NCBI GenBank assembly: GCA_946894095.1
Contig: OX335660.1
Span: 15,815,001 to 15,879,000, forward strand
Length of the DNA stretch: 64,000 bases
Reading direction: 5' to 3'
Source: Incurvaria masculella
Taxonomy: Eukaryota > Arthropoda > Insecta > Lepidoptera > Incurvariidae
Position 1 is the first letter of the stretch. The number at the start of each line of letters is the position of its first letter. The notes under the pieces are model-generated. The model saw only the letters and a list, made by a program, of their open reading frames with translations. It had not been told where the DNA came from and made no database searches. Below, one piece after another: positions 46,019 to 56,380 of this stretch. A program made the translations under genes and the position numbers.

Positions 46019-46025
46019 AGACTTA

Positions 46026-46193
46026 GGCTGAGATAAATAGTCGTAACAGAAACTAAGACTAACGAAAAGTAGTACTTTGTGACGTCATTTTGGCACATTT
46101 TGTACGGACGAGATCTCAAAGTAATGCAAAGTGACGTCACAAAGTACTACTTTTCGTTAGTCATAGTTACTGTTACGACTATTTATCTCAGCC
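46026..46193. mobile_element. fold-back MITE, tandem copy B
   Basis: Near-identical to copy A and in the same orientation, separated by 7 bp of unrelated sequence. Confidence 0.9.
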
Positions 46194-46199
46194 TGAGTG

Positions 46200-46735
46200 T
46201 CAGTATGATTGCTTTAGGAGGTACAACCCCGTTTCCTTATTAAATAAGCAAACATATCTGTAACAGCCTTCGCTGCAATGAAGAATTAGATATTTTCACG
46301 TATTTAATAGATACAATAATATCTCATTGATTTCAGGTTATTCAAGGGCACCTACATTGAAGCGTTGCAATCAGTTTTTAAACATATTTAGAAACATATT
46401 GGGCCTGATGCATGACAGAATTTCTGTTGATAGCTTAGGAATTGATGCGCGAAATCAGGGCCATATAGGAGGAGATAGAGGCATTGTATTGATCAAATAT
46501 AATTAAGGAATTCGTTGACTGATGTAATTGTCTGGATAGCGCTGCGGTTGAGCAGTGGTCATGTAATCCTGTTTCAGAAGTATGTCCGGGCCAAATATTA
46601 TTCTAAATATTTTCCAAATCTGATTACAATGCATCAATGTAGATGTTGAATAACCTTAAATTATTTAAGAATTATTTAAGAATTAAATAAACATGTTTTA
46701 CGCGTCCGATAAAGATATGGAAATATACCAAGTTC
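46200..46735. other. no recognised feature
   Basis: AT-rich intronic sequence; nothing identified. Confidence 0.4.
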
Positions 46736-46738
46736 ATA

Positions 46739-47148
46739 GCGGCTCGTAGCCTATAGTGGCGCGGGGACTGGCCTAGCGTACCACAGGCCTGGGTTCAATT
46801 CCAACATGCACCATTGTCTTTATCTTTCCGAGTTTGATATTATTTAGTCACGAATGCGAGCCGCTCCATGGTTCGGAATCCATGTAAAACTGTAGGTCCC
46901 CTTCCCCTACTAGGTGGTAGGGTTTAAGCCCGCCAGGGTTGGTACCATCGCATTGGATTAAAGGATGTTCGAAACGGCAATGAAAAATTGTCCGTGTTTT
47001 CCATCTAATTAAATGTAGCCGTGCTCATAAAGGGAAGGTCCTGGCATGGCACCTAATTCCTTCGGGAATGTGGTGTATTGGGCTAATATCATAATGGTAG
47101 TTGTGTGGTATTAGCCATCCATGTCAGGTCGCATACAAAAAAGAAAAA
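46739..47148 (+). mobile_element. tRNA-head SINE, near full length
   Basis: Head GCGGCTCGTAGCCTATAGTG with B box GGTTCAATTCC, the full body, and tail CATGTCAGGTCGCATACAAA. About 410 bp, a good plus-strand reference copy. Confidence 0.9.
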
Positions 47149-47149
47149 C

Positions 47150-47860
47150 CTAATCATCTATTTTGACTCTAGTGCAGTATGGAATAACATTATTCTATTA
47201 TTACCTACATTTTATTGTAAATACATTTGTTAGCACGTCTGAAAACTAGATTGAATTTCATTTAAACCTTTAGCGTGGAAACTTATAAACTAACTTGTCA
47301 AGCACATAAACTCTTAACGTAACTTTTCCTCTCGCCTCGCCACAAGCAAAGCATTTTATAGTTTATTTGCGGCGCCACGCGTGTACGTGCGGCGCGGGTG
47401 GTTCGAAAACTTCTGCACCGCTAACGGAAAATAGATAGCAGCGCCAACTCGCGGCGTGAGGGCGTACTTTTTCAATTTGTGCGCCAGTCTGCGGCGGGCG
47501 CTCGGAGCGAAAGCACGCGTGGTTTTAGCAAGATGCACGAACCCAATGTAATGCTGATGCATTTCCCATCTGTTTTTAAACGGATTTATTTAGTTTGACC
47601 GGGATATTTGTTTTATTTTTTTATTTTTCGACAAATTTTTTAAAATTTGTTTTGCAATTTGATCCATATTTATCATTTCGTGTCGAGGTGGTAATATTGA
47701 TAGAGCGGTACTACAGGAGTGTATGGATACGGTCAATTAACTGTCTTAAGAGGGGATCTTACCACCCCCTTTGTGCTATGTGGGTTCTAGCACATAAAAC
47801 AATACAATTGGGCCCATTGCATTTATTCCCGTGCAAATCATAAGAACTGGCTAAGGGATA
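47150..47860. other. no recognised gene; GC-rich patch 47370-47530
   Basis: The patch is CpG-rich in both flanks' AT-rich context and has no splice-supported frame. Confidence 0.35.
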
Positions 47861-47864
47861 CGTC

Positions 47865-48120
47865 GTTCGTGGCTCAGATTTCACGTTAAACCGTAGGTGG
47901 TAGGGTTAATCCCGCCCAGGTTGATACCATCGCATTGAAAGAACGAGGGTTAAAGCGACAACGAAAATTGTCCGTGTTTTTGATCTATTTCAATGTAAGA
48001 GAGCAATAAAAGGAGGGTCCTGGCATGGCACCTAGTCCCTATGACGTGTGAAAAGTATTGTGCTAATATCATGACATTAGGAGTGGTATTAGCCATCCTT
48101 GTCCAGTCGCATAAAAATTA
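47865..48120 (+). mobile_element. headless SINE body
   Basis: GTGGCTCAGATTTCACGTTAA, TTGTCCGTGTTTTTGATC, CAATGTAAGAGAGCAATAAA and CCAGTCGCATAAAAATTA; the subtype resembles the 5S-head SINE. Confidence 0.7.
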
Positions 48121-48129
48121 ATCACGCAA

Positions 48130-48470
48130 CTCCAAACGCTCAATCCTACCGCCATCATAACTTTATTGTTTATGGTAGCAGCATTTAAATCTTATTATCG
48201 ACTATATTATCAAAATTTATATTTTAATACTAAATTCGCTTATTTATATCTTCCACTCAAAAGGTTTGAAACTATGTTATATTGTAAGTATTCTATAACT
48301 GGTCTCATAACGTTTAAATGGGAGTCATTAGGCAAACGTTTTATTTTCAAAGCATACATTTAAACTAGCATAATATTAAATTTTCGCATAGTCGACTAAA
48401 ATTGATGACAACTGTGTCTCGGGGCCTTTAAAAGTGCAGCTATGCATATACAGCAATTATATTACTCAAG
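48130..48470. other. no recognised feature
   Basis: AT-rich intronic sequence. A 65-codon frame at 48166 has no features of a gene. Confidence 0.4.
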
Positions 48471-48477
48471 ATGATTT

Positions 48478-48605
48478 TTTTTTTCATTTCATTTCATTCA
48501 TTTAAACTTTTTGGTAGTCAAACTACACTAAGTTACGTCACAAATATCCGCGGATTCGGATAACCCAGTAAAGAAGAACCCGCAAAGAAACTTCACGGGT
48601 AAGGC
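48478..48605 (-). mobile_element. LINE 3' tail, (ATTTC)n
   Basis: TTTCATTTCATTTCATTCAT, then GTAGTCAAACTACACTAAGT and ATCCGCGGATTCGGATAACC; same family as 14956-15190. Confidence 0.7.
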
Positions 48606-49142
48606 ATGATCAAGAAAGTTTCGTAAAAAGATCAAGCCCCGATGAAAAAAATCTGAGACGCAGTGACAGTTGCGTTGATGTGAACCCACCTCACCAAAAA
48701 CTAGTGGACCGCAGATTTATAGTAACCAAGAAATTCTTCGGCCATATCACTTTGCATCCAAGCCTTGTTCAATCACATATCGTAAATCGTGGCGGAATTC
48801 TGATCGTTAATCAGCAGGCGAGTGTCGCAGCAGCCTGCCGACCGTGTCGGGATGCAGCGTAACTTCCCGATTAACTTCCGGCGACGTTATCCGCGGAACT
48901 TGGAACTACGCGGTGGGGGCGTCTTGGCCAGATTATAGCTTATCTAAGTCTTGCGCCCCTCTGCCTAGCCTTGTAATCCCTCCGGAGCGTTGCATCTTTG
49001 ATTCTCACTTACATGCACACACATCCTAGTCCTAACTTTAACACAGGTACACCCCTTCACTTCGTCCTTCTTGCGCCAACACCCCTAATGGTAACATTCA
49101 ATGTTACTCTCACAAAGATAAATGCGATTGAACTAAACTTCT

Positions 49143-49445
49143 TAGGGTTCCGTACCCAAAGGGTAAAAACGGAACCCTATTACTAAGCCTCTGCTGTCCG
49201 TCCGTCCGTCCGCCCGTCTGTCACAGGGCTGTATCTCATGAACCGTAATAGGTAGATAGCTGAAATTTTTACAGAGTGTGTATTTATTTTGCCGCTATAA
49301 CAACAAATAGGCAACATAGAAAAATAATAAAAATTAAAGGGCCCCCCTTTACTATACAAATACCGTGATTTTTGTGTGTTAAATCTTGTACGATGGTACG
49401 GAACCCTTCGTGTGCGAGTCCGACTCGCACTTGGCCGGTTTTTTT
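49143..49445 (-). mobile_element. GACG repeat copy 6
   Basis: TTAGGGTTCCGTACCCAAAG to CGCACTTGGCCGGTTTTT, inserted in the ~105-bp array. Confidence 0.9.
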
Positions 49446-49681
49446 CTTGCACCGACATTATTACTCTACATAAAACAGATAAACACCCTCATTGGTTTTG
49501 CTCTTATAAATATTACTGCTCCTTTTCATCTTTTTTTCTTGCGCCACATCATTACTCTAAACAGATAAACACATCCATTGGTACATTCAATGTTACTTTC
49601 ACAAAGATAAATGCGACTGCACCTAAACATTTTTTTCTTGCGCCAACATTATTACTCTAAAACAGATATAAACCTACAATG

Positions 49682-50277
49682 ATACTTTTGAGGTTACCGC
49701 GGTCGTTAGACATGTTTGAAAAATGTTATATATTGTTATATACAAAGCGAAGTGTTGCGACACGGGTTACGGAACACATTCGAGCAGTAAAGAAGAAGGA
49801 CTCCGTGAAGTCAGCTTTGTGTGAGCATAGCGAATCAGGACCAAATCACAGGATACGTTTCGATCAGGTTGGCATAATCGCCGCCGAAAAACGAACTATA
49901 CCAAGATTAGTCCGAGAAGCTATCGAGATTAAGAAGCACAGCAACTTCAATCGAGAAGACTCATTTAAGCTCTCTGCAATGTGGAATCCCGTGCTTCAGC
50001 CACTTAGAAGGGGCCAACGAGACGATAATATCGGCGACGATATTGTCAGCTCATATTGTCTGTCGTCTGAAGTTCGGACCGCAGCCAGACACATTTCCGC
50101 TTCCGCCCCCACTCACAGCTACGATTTACGCCCACGGCGAGCCTAGCGGTCACCTCAGACGTCTGCTGCGCACGAGCGCGGCGGATGCCTCCTTGACAAC
50201 GGGCTGAATGATTAGCTCGAAACGTCGGAGAATATCTCTACCTGCCGCGTGAAAAGCCGTAACATTTTTCAAACATG
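49682..50277 (+). mobile_element. truncated Penelope-like element with GIY-YIG-type C-terminus
   Basis: The plus frame (to stop at 50144) contains RVTEHIRAVKKKDSVKSALC, EHSESGPNHRIRFDQVGIIA, then RLVREAIEIKKHSNFNREDS and LSAMWNPVL. These are the conserved blocks of the Penelope endonuclease domain after the catalytic GIY/YIG half (R..EH...A..H...H.I.F; REA.EI). The 3' end has CTCGAAACGTCGGAGAATAT and GTGAAAAGCCGTAACATTTT, shared with 14118-14345. A perfect 13-bp duplication TAAACCTACAATG flanks it (49669-49681 and 50278-50290). The reverse transcriptase is missing, so it was dead on arrival. Confidence 0.85.
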
Positions 50278-50458
50278 TAAACCTACAATGGTTTCTTCAA
50301 TCTTACTGAAAAAAATATAGATCCGACTGCGCCTTCACTTCTTTTTTTCTTGTGCCATTACTCTAAACCGATGAAATTCGTGCTCACACAAAAAAACCGA
50401 CATAACAACATTAAATAACTATCACATCACCCGCGAGGCGACACATACACACCTCCGC

Positions 50459-51385
50459 TCACGTCGCCGAGCGAGGAGAATTGAAGTTTTCCAACTAGCT
50501 TAGCGCTCGGTGAACGCTTCGGATTCCATCAGCGCACGTCCCGCACTTTATTACGCCGGAGAAAGCCGTCCGCAGTTTGCATGCGCTGCTCCAGTGCGGC
50601 GTCGACTGACGGCGAGAAGTGTCGACGTGTATGGTGCAGCTCCATAGCGAATTTCAGAGGGGGAACGGGTGTGATTCCCACATACCATATGAATAAACCT
50701 ATATCTACCAATCAGAAGCGCTTGTGTCATAATTCACTCACGTCGCCGAGCAAGGAGAATTGAAGTTTTCCAACTAGCTTAGCGCTCGGTGAACGCTTCG
50801 GATTCCATCAGCGCACGTCCCGCACTTTATTACGCCGGAGAAAGCCGTCCGCAGTTTGCATGCGCTGCTCCAGTGCGGCGTCGACTGACGGCGAGAAGTG
50901 TCGACGTGTATGGTGCAGCTCTATAGCGAATTTCAGAGGGGGAACGGGTGTGATTCCCACATACCATATGAATAAACCTATATCTACCAATCAGAAGCGC
51001 TTGTGTCATAATTCACTCACGTCGCCGAGCAAGGAGAATTGAAGTTTTCCAACTAGCTTAGCGCTCGGTGAACGCTTCGGATTCCATCAGCGCACGTCCC
51101 GCACTTTATTACGCCGGAGAAAGCCGTCCGCAGTTTGCATGCGCTGCTCCAGTGCGGCGTCGACTGACGGCGAGAAGTGTCGACGTGTATGGTGCAGCTC
51201 TATAGCGAATTTCAGAGGGGGAACGGGTGTGATTCCCACATACCATATGAATAAACCTATATCTACCAATCAGAAGCGCTTGTGTCATAATTCACTCACG
51301 TCGCCGAGCAAGGAGAATTGAAGTTTTCCAACTAGCTTAGCGCTCGGTGATCGCTTCGGATTCCATCAGCGCTTGTGTCATAATT
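50459..51385. repeat. 279-bp tandem array, 3.3 copies
   Basis: Units start at 50459, 50738, 51017 and 51296 with TCACGTCGCCGAGC. The first three are almost identical (one C/T change at the CTCCATAGCG position and one near the start). The fourth is shortened by a deletion joining two AGCGC sites. Open frames of 60 codons repeat with the unit and are not genes. Confidence 0.95.
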
Positions 51386-51431
51386 ACCCGCTTATCGGTG
51401 AAATATTGAACATCCATTGACAGGTAAAGTA

Positions 51432-51670
51432 CAGCAGGCCTACATATTCCTGGAATTCCGTAATCAGGAATCAGGAATCCCGGGACTAGAAAACCGCTTT
51501 TATAGCAGTTTTCAAACCGTTTTTTTCGACGAAAAGATTCAAGAGGATAGTATTTCAATTTAATCAAGGTTTTCCGTGGAAAAAAATTGCTTTGAAAACC
51601 GCTATAAAAGCGGTTTCCTAGACTCAGGATTCCTGATTCCTGATTACGGAATTCCCGGAATAAGCCTGCA
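51432..51670. mobile_element. fold-back MITE, ~85-bp arms
   Basis: GCAGGCCTACATATTCC, GGAATTCCGTAATCAGGAAT and AAACCGCTTTTATAGC on the left are mirrored on the right, ending AAGCCTGC. The core is AT-rich and non-coding. Confidence 0.87.
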
Positions 51671-51904
51671 GATTCTGCTATTTTTTTTTAACAATTTTAA
51701 GTGGCCATTCCGTATTTAATGGCTGGGAGTTTATCTGGTCAGAGAAGAGTTCGACTGTTTGTATACGTTAGATTAATCGTGTTTATTCGTTTTCAACTCA
51801 CCTCTGCTGTGTGTTTCGTCAATTATTCGCTCTACATATCCGATCCCTGTTAACAGACGCTTCTTAATTTATCGTCACTATATCTACAATCAATTCGCAA
51901 CTCT

Positions 51905-51985
51905 TTAATATAAGGAAGGTCCTAGCATAGAACTAAATTACCTTTGAACTTATTGGACAAATATCATGACTGTGACCGGTTATAT
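51905..51985 (+). mobile_element. short SINE body fragment
   Basis: TATAAGGAAGGTCCTAGCAT, then AACTAAATTACC and CAAATATCATGACTGTGA; a small 3'-part remnant. Confidence 0.5.
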
Positions 51986-52183
51986 TAAACTTTGTGTTGG
52001 TACTGATTGCACTTGAGAGGTAGACGCTGGTTCACGAATGTCCAATTTATGATGGCAGTCTCAAAATTTAACTTTTCATCGATTTGCCTCCTAATTGGGA
52101 TGATTTTGATTTTGAATTTTTACAGCTTGAGTGCACTGAATCTTCTGTTACGCAAGTCAATTTGAATAAAGCCAAGAATGTCA

Positions 52184-52562
52184 GCCTCAGTGGCCCAGTG
52201 GCGCGACACTTCGGCGATCGCTCTCCGAAGTTAAGCAACGCTGGGTCCGGTCTGGTCTTGGATGGGTGACCATTCGACCGTTGAGAGAGGCTGGCCGTGG
52301 TTCGGATTCCACGTTAAGCTGTAGGTCCCCTTCCTTACTTACTAGGTGGTAGGGTTTCTCCCGCCCGGGTTGATACCATCGCATTGGATGAACGATGGTC
52401 GAAGCGGCAATGAAAATTGTCCGTGTTTTCCATCCAGTTTGATGTAGCCGTGCAATATAAGGAAGGTCTTGGCATGGCACCTAGTTCCCATGTGGTGTGT
52501 TGGGCTAATACCATGACAGAACTTGTGGTATTAGCCATCCATGTCGTCACATAAAAAAAAAA
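52184..52562 (+). mobile_element. 5S rRNA-head SINE, best-preserved full-length copy
   Basis: Head: GCCTCAGTGGCCCAGTGGCG contains a tRNA-type A box (TGGCCCAGTGG). It is followed by GATCGCTCTCCGAAGTTAAG, CAACGCTGGGTCCGGTCTGG and TCTTGGATGGGTGACCATTC, which match the A-box/intermediate/C-box promoter of 5S rRNA. The body from TGTAGGTCCCCTTCC onward is the same as in the tRNA-head SINE. It ends GTCGTCACATAAAAAAAAA. Confidence 0.9.
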
Positions 52563-52669
52563 TCAACTAACCTACACAATTCAGAATGATGGTTCGGGGG
52601 TTCATTTGACATGTTTAAAACTGAAGAATAGATGTACCTTTCGTTAGCGTAGCCGCGGGAAGAACTACT

Positions 52670-52950
52670 CTACAACGAATTGCAAAAAAGTCGTCCATTC
52701 AAACCCCGAACACCTCCAAACCGAAATGTAAATACGCTCGCATCGTCAGATTCACGCTCTCTGCTCCCCGATTCGGGAGGTGGCGAACGTTTGGGAATTC
52801 CAATATGAAATCGGATTCCGACCGAGCCGAGTTCGTCAAGTTGCGAAGTTGGTCGGGCGAAAGTTGCCGCGCCCGAGGAGTCGCCCGCTATCCGGAGCGC
52901 GTGTTGGATAAATGAAAGGGGATTCGGACGATATCCACACGTGTGCAATG
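52670..52950. other. CpG-rich patch, no recognised exon
   Basis: A GC-rich segment (GTCGTCCATTCAAACCCC to ATAAATGAAAGGGG) in AT-rich intron. The minus frame is open for 92 codons but unrecognised. A candidate conserved non-coding element. Confidence 0.3.
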
Positions 52951-53690
52951 CATGCCGCGTGTTTCTGGCTCACAAGGACTAAACTTTCGATTAGGATTAG
53001 GTAACAAGCCGTTCACTAATGGCGAATAGCTAATCATATTGTAAACACACATAACGAGAGTCGAGCCCGTTACTAATGGACCAACGCAAGACAATTAACA
53101 AACAACAAAGATTATACTATTTTCGGCACACGTTATAAGCTTAGGTCCAACACAAATAAAATTATGTTAGGGTGGATTAGGTTAGGTTCGGTAAGCTTGT
53201 TCGCAATACTTCTTCAAGTACAGTTACAAGTTTTTTGTGAAGTCTAGCCCCACGCAAACCATTTTTCACGCTCAGGCACGGTATGATAATAAAACTTCTC
53301 TTCTCCTCAATTCAGGGTACAATTTATAGGCAAAAACGGGGTGAAAGTATGTATAAGTGGGTTACATTTGTTTGTATTCAAATAGACCGCATCGGTTCTG
53401 AGTACTATCGATACTCAATTGTTTGCGTAATTTGAACAAGCTATCCGCTAGTATGGTGCTTCGTTGAGCGTGGTTTCCCAAGGCGAGGTGTATTTGACTT
53501 TCTGAGCACCTATGGTCCTCAGCACAGCCACCCATGCAGGTGTTTCATAAAAAAACTTAGATATCCAGGATAGGATCGATACTATGTCTATTTAGACTTT
53601 CACTGCTGTTACAAATTATTATTATTATTTTTCGGATAGACACTGTTACAAATCGCTTTCCTAAGAAATAGAAAATAATATTGATACTAA
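52951..53690. other. no recognised feature
   Basis: Intronic; short TTAGGTT-like units near 53165-53190. Confidence 0.4.
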
Positions 53691-53696
53691 ATAGAA

Positions 53697-53740
53697 ATAG
53701 TCCTGAAGAAGTCCGCAATGCGGTGGACGAAACGTCGACT
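53697..53740 (+). ncRNA. hammerhead-ribozyme-like motif of a Penelope remnant
   Basis: CTGAAGA (the CUGANGA core) is followed by AGTCC, a loop GCAATGCGG, TGGAC, then GAAAC and GTC. AGTCC/GGAC(T) forms stem II. The order and spacing fit the catalytic core reported for Penelope-associated hammerheads, in which stem III is minimal. Activity is unproven. Confidence 0.5.
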
Positions 53741-53744
53741 TAAA

Positions 53745-55335
53745 CAAGTAAGGGATTTATAACACTGTGTATTCGAAAACATTTTAATAATAAGGATAGG
53801 ACAGGTTCCCGGGAAAACGTAGATGTCCCGTATAACGTAGGTGTCCCGCAATGTCCCCTCGTCGCCACTGACTGCGGTGGATGCGGCCGCTGCGGCGGCC
53901 TCCGGATAACCGTACGTGCGCAGATTTCGCGATCCAGTCTCGTACTTTCCACCTGATAAACGAACACTTTTAGCATTTTTACATCCCTGCAGAGATTCCG
54001 TTTTTTCGCTGCCTAAGCTGAATCTAACCTTTGGTAGGTACGTAGATTGTATAATGACACATCGAATGCATTTATAGAATACAGCTAAGGCATTTGGGTC
54101 CGCGCAATGAGTCAATTATATGAGTTCTCCATACAAACTGTCATCCCCTATTTCACCCCCTTTGAGTTAAAATTTTGCCAAAAAAAGGTCCTTCTTCAAG
54201 GTCCAGTCTATCTCCAGACCGAAATTCATCATAATCGGTTCAACGGTGTAGTTGTGAACAAACAAACAAACAGACAAAACTACTTTCGCATTTATAATTT
54301 AAGTACAGATTTTGTTTTTTGCGTGGGGTCAATACGAGAGTGAGTGATTATGGAATTTTAGGTTAGGAATTTAAAACTATATGATAAAAAAAATCTCAAT
54401 CGTAGTCACAATAATTTGGTTAGGTTTTAAGAAGGTCGAAACATGTACTGATTCATCAGTACAGCCTTTTTCTAAAAAATCATAAATGGGGTCTACATTG
54501 GGATCTTCGTGATGTCTTAAGAACTGGATAAATAATTTGAACCGATAAAGTTTAACAGTACTTCTGTTCACACAAACAGTTTACAGGTTGCGGTCTAAGC
54601 CCAGAGCCAATTTCTTACTCGTGTCGGGGCATTTTCCCCAGAATCTTGGTAATTACCCAAACAGCACGAAGATCCCCCCGTTATTCACGCACAAACTCGC
54701 ACGTTGAATGCACTGCAGTCGTCAATTCGGAGGCCGCGTTCTGCTGGCCAAATGGCCACACGCCAGCATGTCGCAGGCCAGTGGCAGCCCGCTGCAGCGG
54801 AACTGGCGAGATTAAATCCTCCTGGAAGTCTGTCGTTAGCTGCGATTCCGATCCGACGATAACTCCCACGTTGGCCTTTTGTGCAAATAAATGGCCTATG
54901 CGATTTCGATTTGCGCTTAAAAAATTGCATTTGGCGGCGCCTCGGCCGGATTTTCTTTGCAGTGTTGCATTGCTGATGTGATATATTAGCCTGCGACTGA
55001 AAAATGTGTGCACTCGGTTCCTTTGTTACATTTTGTCAACGAACTCACGAGAACTGTTGGATTGCATGTTTCGGCCCCGATATTTGAAGTTAGTTCTTTA
55101 GTGTGACAACAGTGGATTGCGTTTAGTTAAGGGCTTAATTCGGACCATAATTAATTATTTTCAAACATATCTACATAATTCTAAAATTTCTAAAAGATGA
55201 AAGATGATGGTCTAGCTATATTTGAAATCTGTAACGGTAAACAACGGATGCTTTTAGTCTTCTTCAAAGGATTGTTAATAATTTTGTATGTATATTTGCC
55301 TCATAATATTTAGTTGGACTCCTTACCGCGCGGCC
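53745..55335. other. no recognised gene; coding-like patches
   Basis: 53870-53960 is a GC-rich patch. 54640-55010 is open for ~110 codons on both strands and GC-richer than its flanks, with AATAAATGGCCTATGCGATT near its end. It may be a conserved non-coding element. 54235-54315 resembles the end of a common repeat. Confidence 0.3.
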
Positions 55336-55755
55336 AACTTAAGGTGGCCCATCCCGCTCAACTCCCCATACAAACGGGGAAAGAAGATCACGCCCATATT
55401 TCTTGTCAGAGATCCCAAGTTTTGCTCAAAATAGCTTTATATGATCTAACTAGATGTCTGATGACCGTTGGCATTGTAAAATTGTGTGTGGTTTCTAAGT
55501 TATAAGGTCCGAAAGTTCGAATTATTCGCGCGTTTTATACAATGACTTTGGAGGTGAATTACGCAATGATAAAGTAAGAACATCTTAAAAAGAATAGTCA
55601 TCAGACATAGCTTATTTAATCAAGAATTATAATCTATTTGGTTTTTGTTAGATTTTTGACTAAAGTGGTCGTGGGTTACTTTTAGCTAAAGTCGTTTTGT
55701 AATTAAACTTTTCGTAAATCTTATCCAATTAATCACTATGCACATTGTCTTTTTT

Positions 55756-56053
55756 AGGGTTACCCAAAGGTTGAAAACGGAACCCTATTACTAAGCCTCC
55801 GCTGTCCGTCCGTCCGTCCGTCCGTCCGTCCGTCTGTCACAGGGCTGTATCTCATGAACCATAATAGGTAGGCAGCTAAAATTTTGACAGCGTGTGTATC
55901 TATTTTGCCGCTATAACAACAAATAGGTAAAATAAAAAAATAATAAAAATAAAGGGGGGCCCCATACAAAAAACGTATTTTTTCTGTCGTCAATTTTGTA
56001 TGATGGTACGGAACCCTTCGTGTGCGAGTCCGACTCGCACTTGGCCGGTTTTT
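55756..56053 (-). mobile_element. GACG repeat copy 7 (nested)
   Basis: AGGGTTACCCAAAGGTTGAA (4-bp loss in the end) to CGCACTTGGCCGGTTTTT. Confidence 0.9.
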
Positions 56054-56096
56054 GTGGACATGTTGCATCTTCCTCATCACGGAGCCTGTCCTTTTT

Positions 56097-56380
56097 AGGG
56101 TTCCGTACCCAAAGGGTGAAAACGGAACCCTATTACTAAGCCTCCGCTGTCCGTCCGTCTGTCCGTCTGTCACAGGGCTATATCTCAGTAACCGTAACAG
56201 GTAGACAGCTAAAATTTTCACAGAGTATGTATTTATCTTGCCGCTATAACAACAAATAGGTAAGATTAAAAAATAATTAAAATTAAAGGGGGCTCCCATA
56301 CAAAAAACGTGTTTTTTTTGTTTTTTTTACGATGATACGGAACCCTTCGTGTGCGAGTCCGACTCGCACTTGGCCGGTTT
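56097..56380 (-). mobile_element. GACG repeat copy 8 (nested)
   Basis: AGGGTTCCGTACCCAAAGGG to CGCACTTGGCCGGTTT; shorter microsatellite than copy 7. Confidence 0.9.

Larger units (their letters stand above)
49055..50375. repeat. ~105-bp tandem array carrying two insertions
   Basis: Units with CTTGCGCCAACATTATTACT, CATTCAATGTTACTTTCACA and AAGATAAATGCGACTGCACC occur at about 49065, 49445, 49540, 49630 and 50345. The array is interrupted by a GACG repeat (49143-49445) and a Penelope copy (49682-50277). Confidence 0.75.

Noticed and set aside
49055..50375. CRISPR-like array (regularly spaced repeats)
   Set aside because: This is a eukaryotic intron; the spacing is an ordinary tandem satellite interrupted by insertions.
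50581..51321. Three repeated 60-codon open frames as a small gene family
   Set aside because: They repeat exactly with the 279-bp unit, are open on both strands and have no splice or domain signal.
52184..52320. A functional 5S rRNA gene
   Set aside because: The 5' part is not 5S, there is no 5S 3' end or T-run terminator, and the sequence continues into a SINE body found in other copies.
54420..54480. Second hammerhead ribozyme around GGTCGAAACATG
   Set aside because: A CTGATGA core occurs only on the opposite strand to the GAAAC, so the parts are not in the right order.
54681..55013. 110-codon minus-strand exon
   Set aside because: It is open equally on the plus strand, with no good splice sites and no recognised domain.
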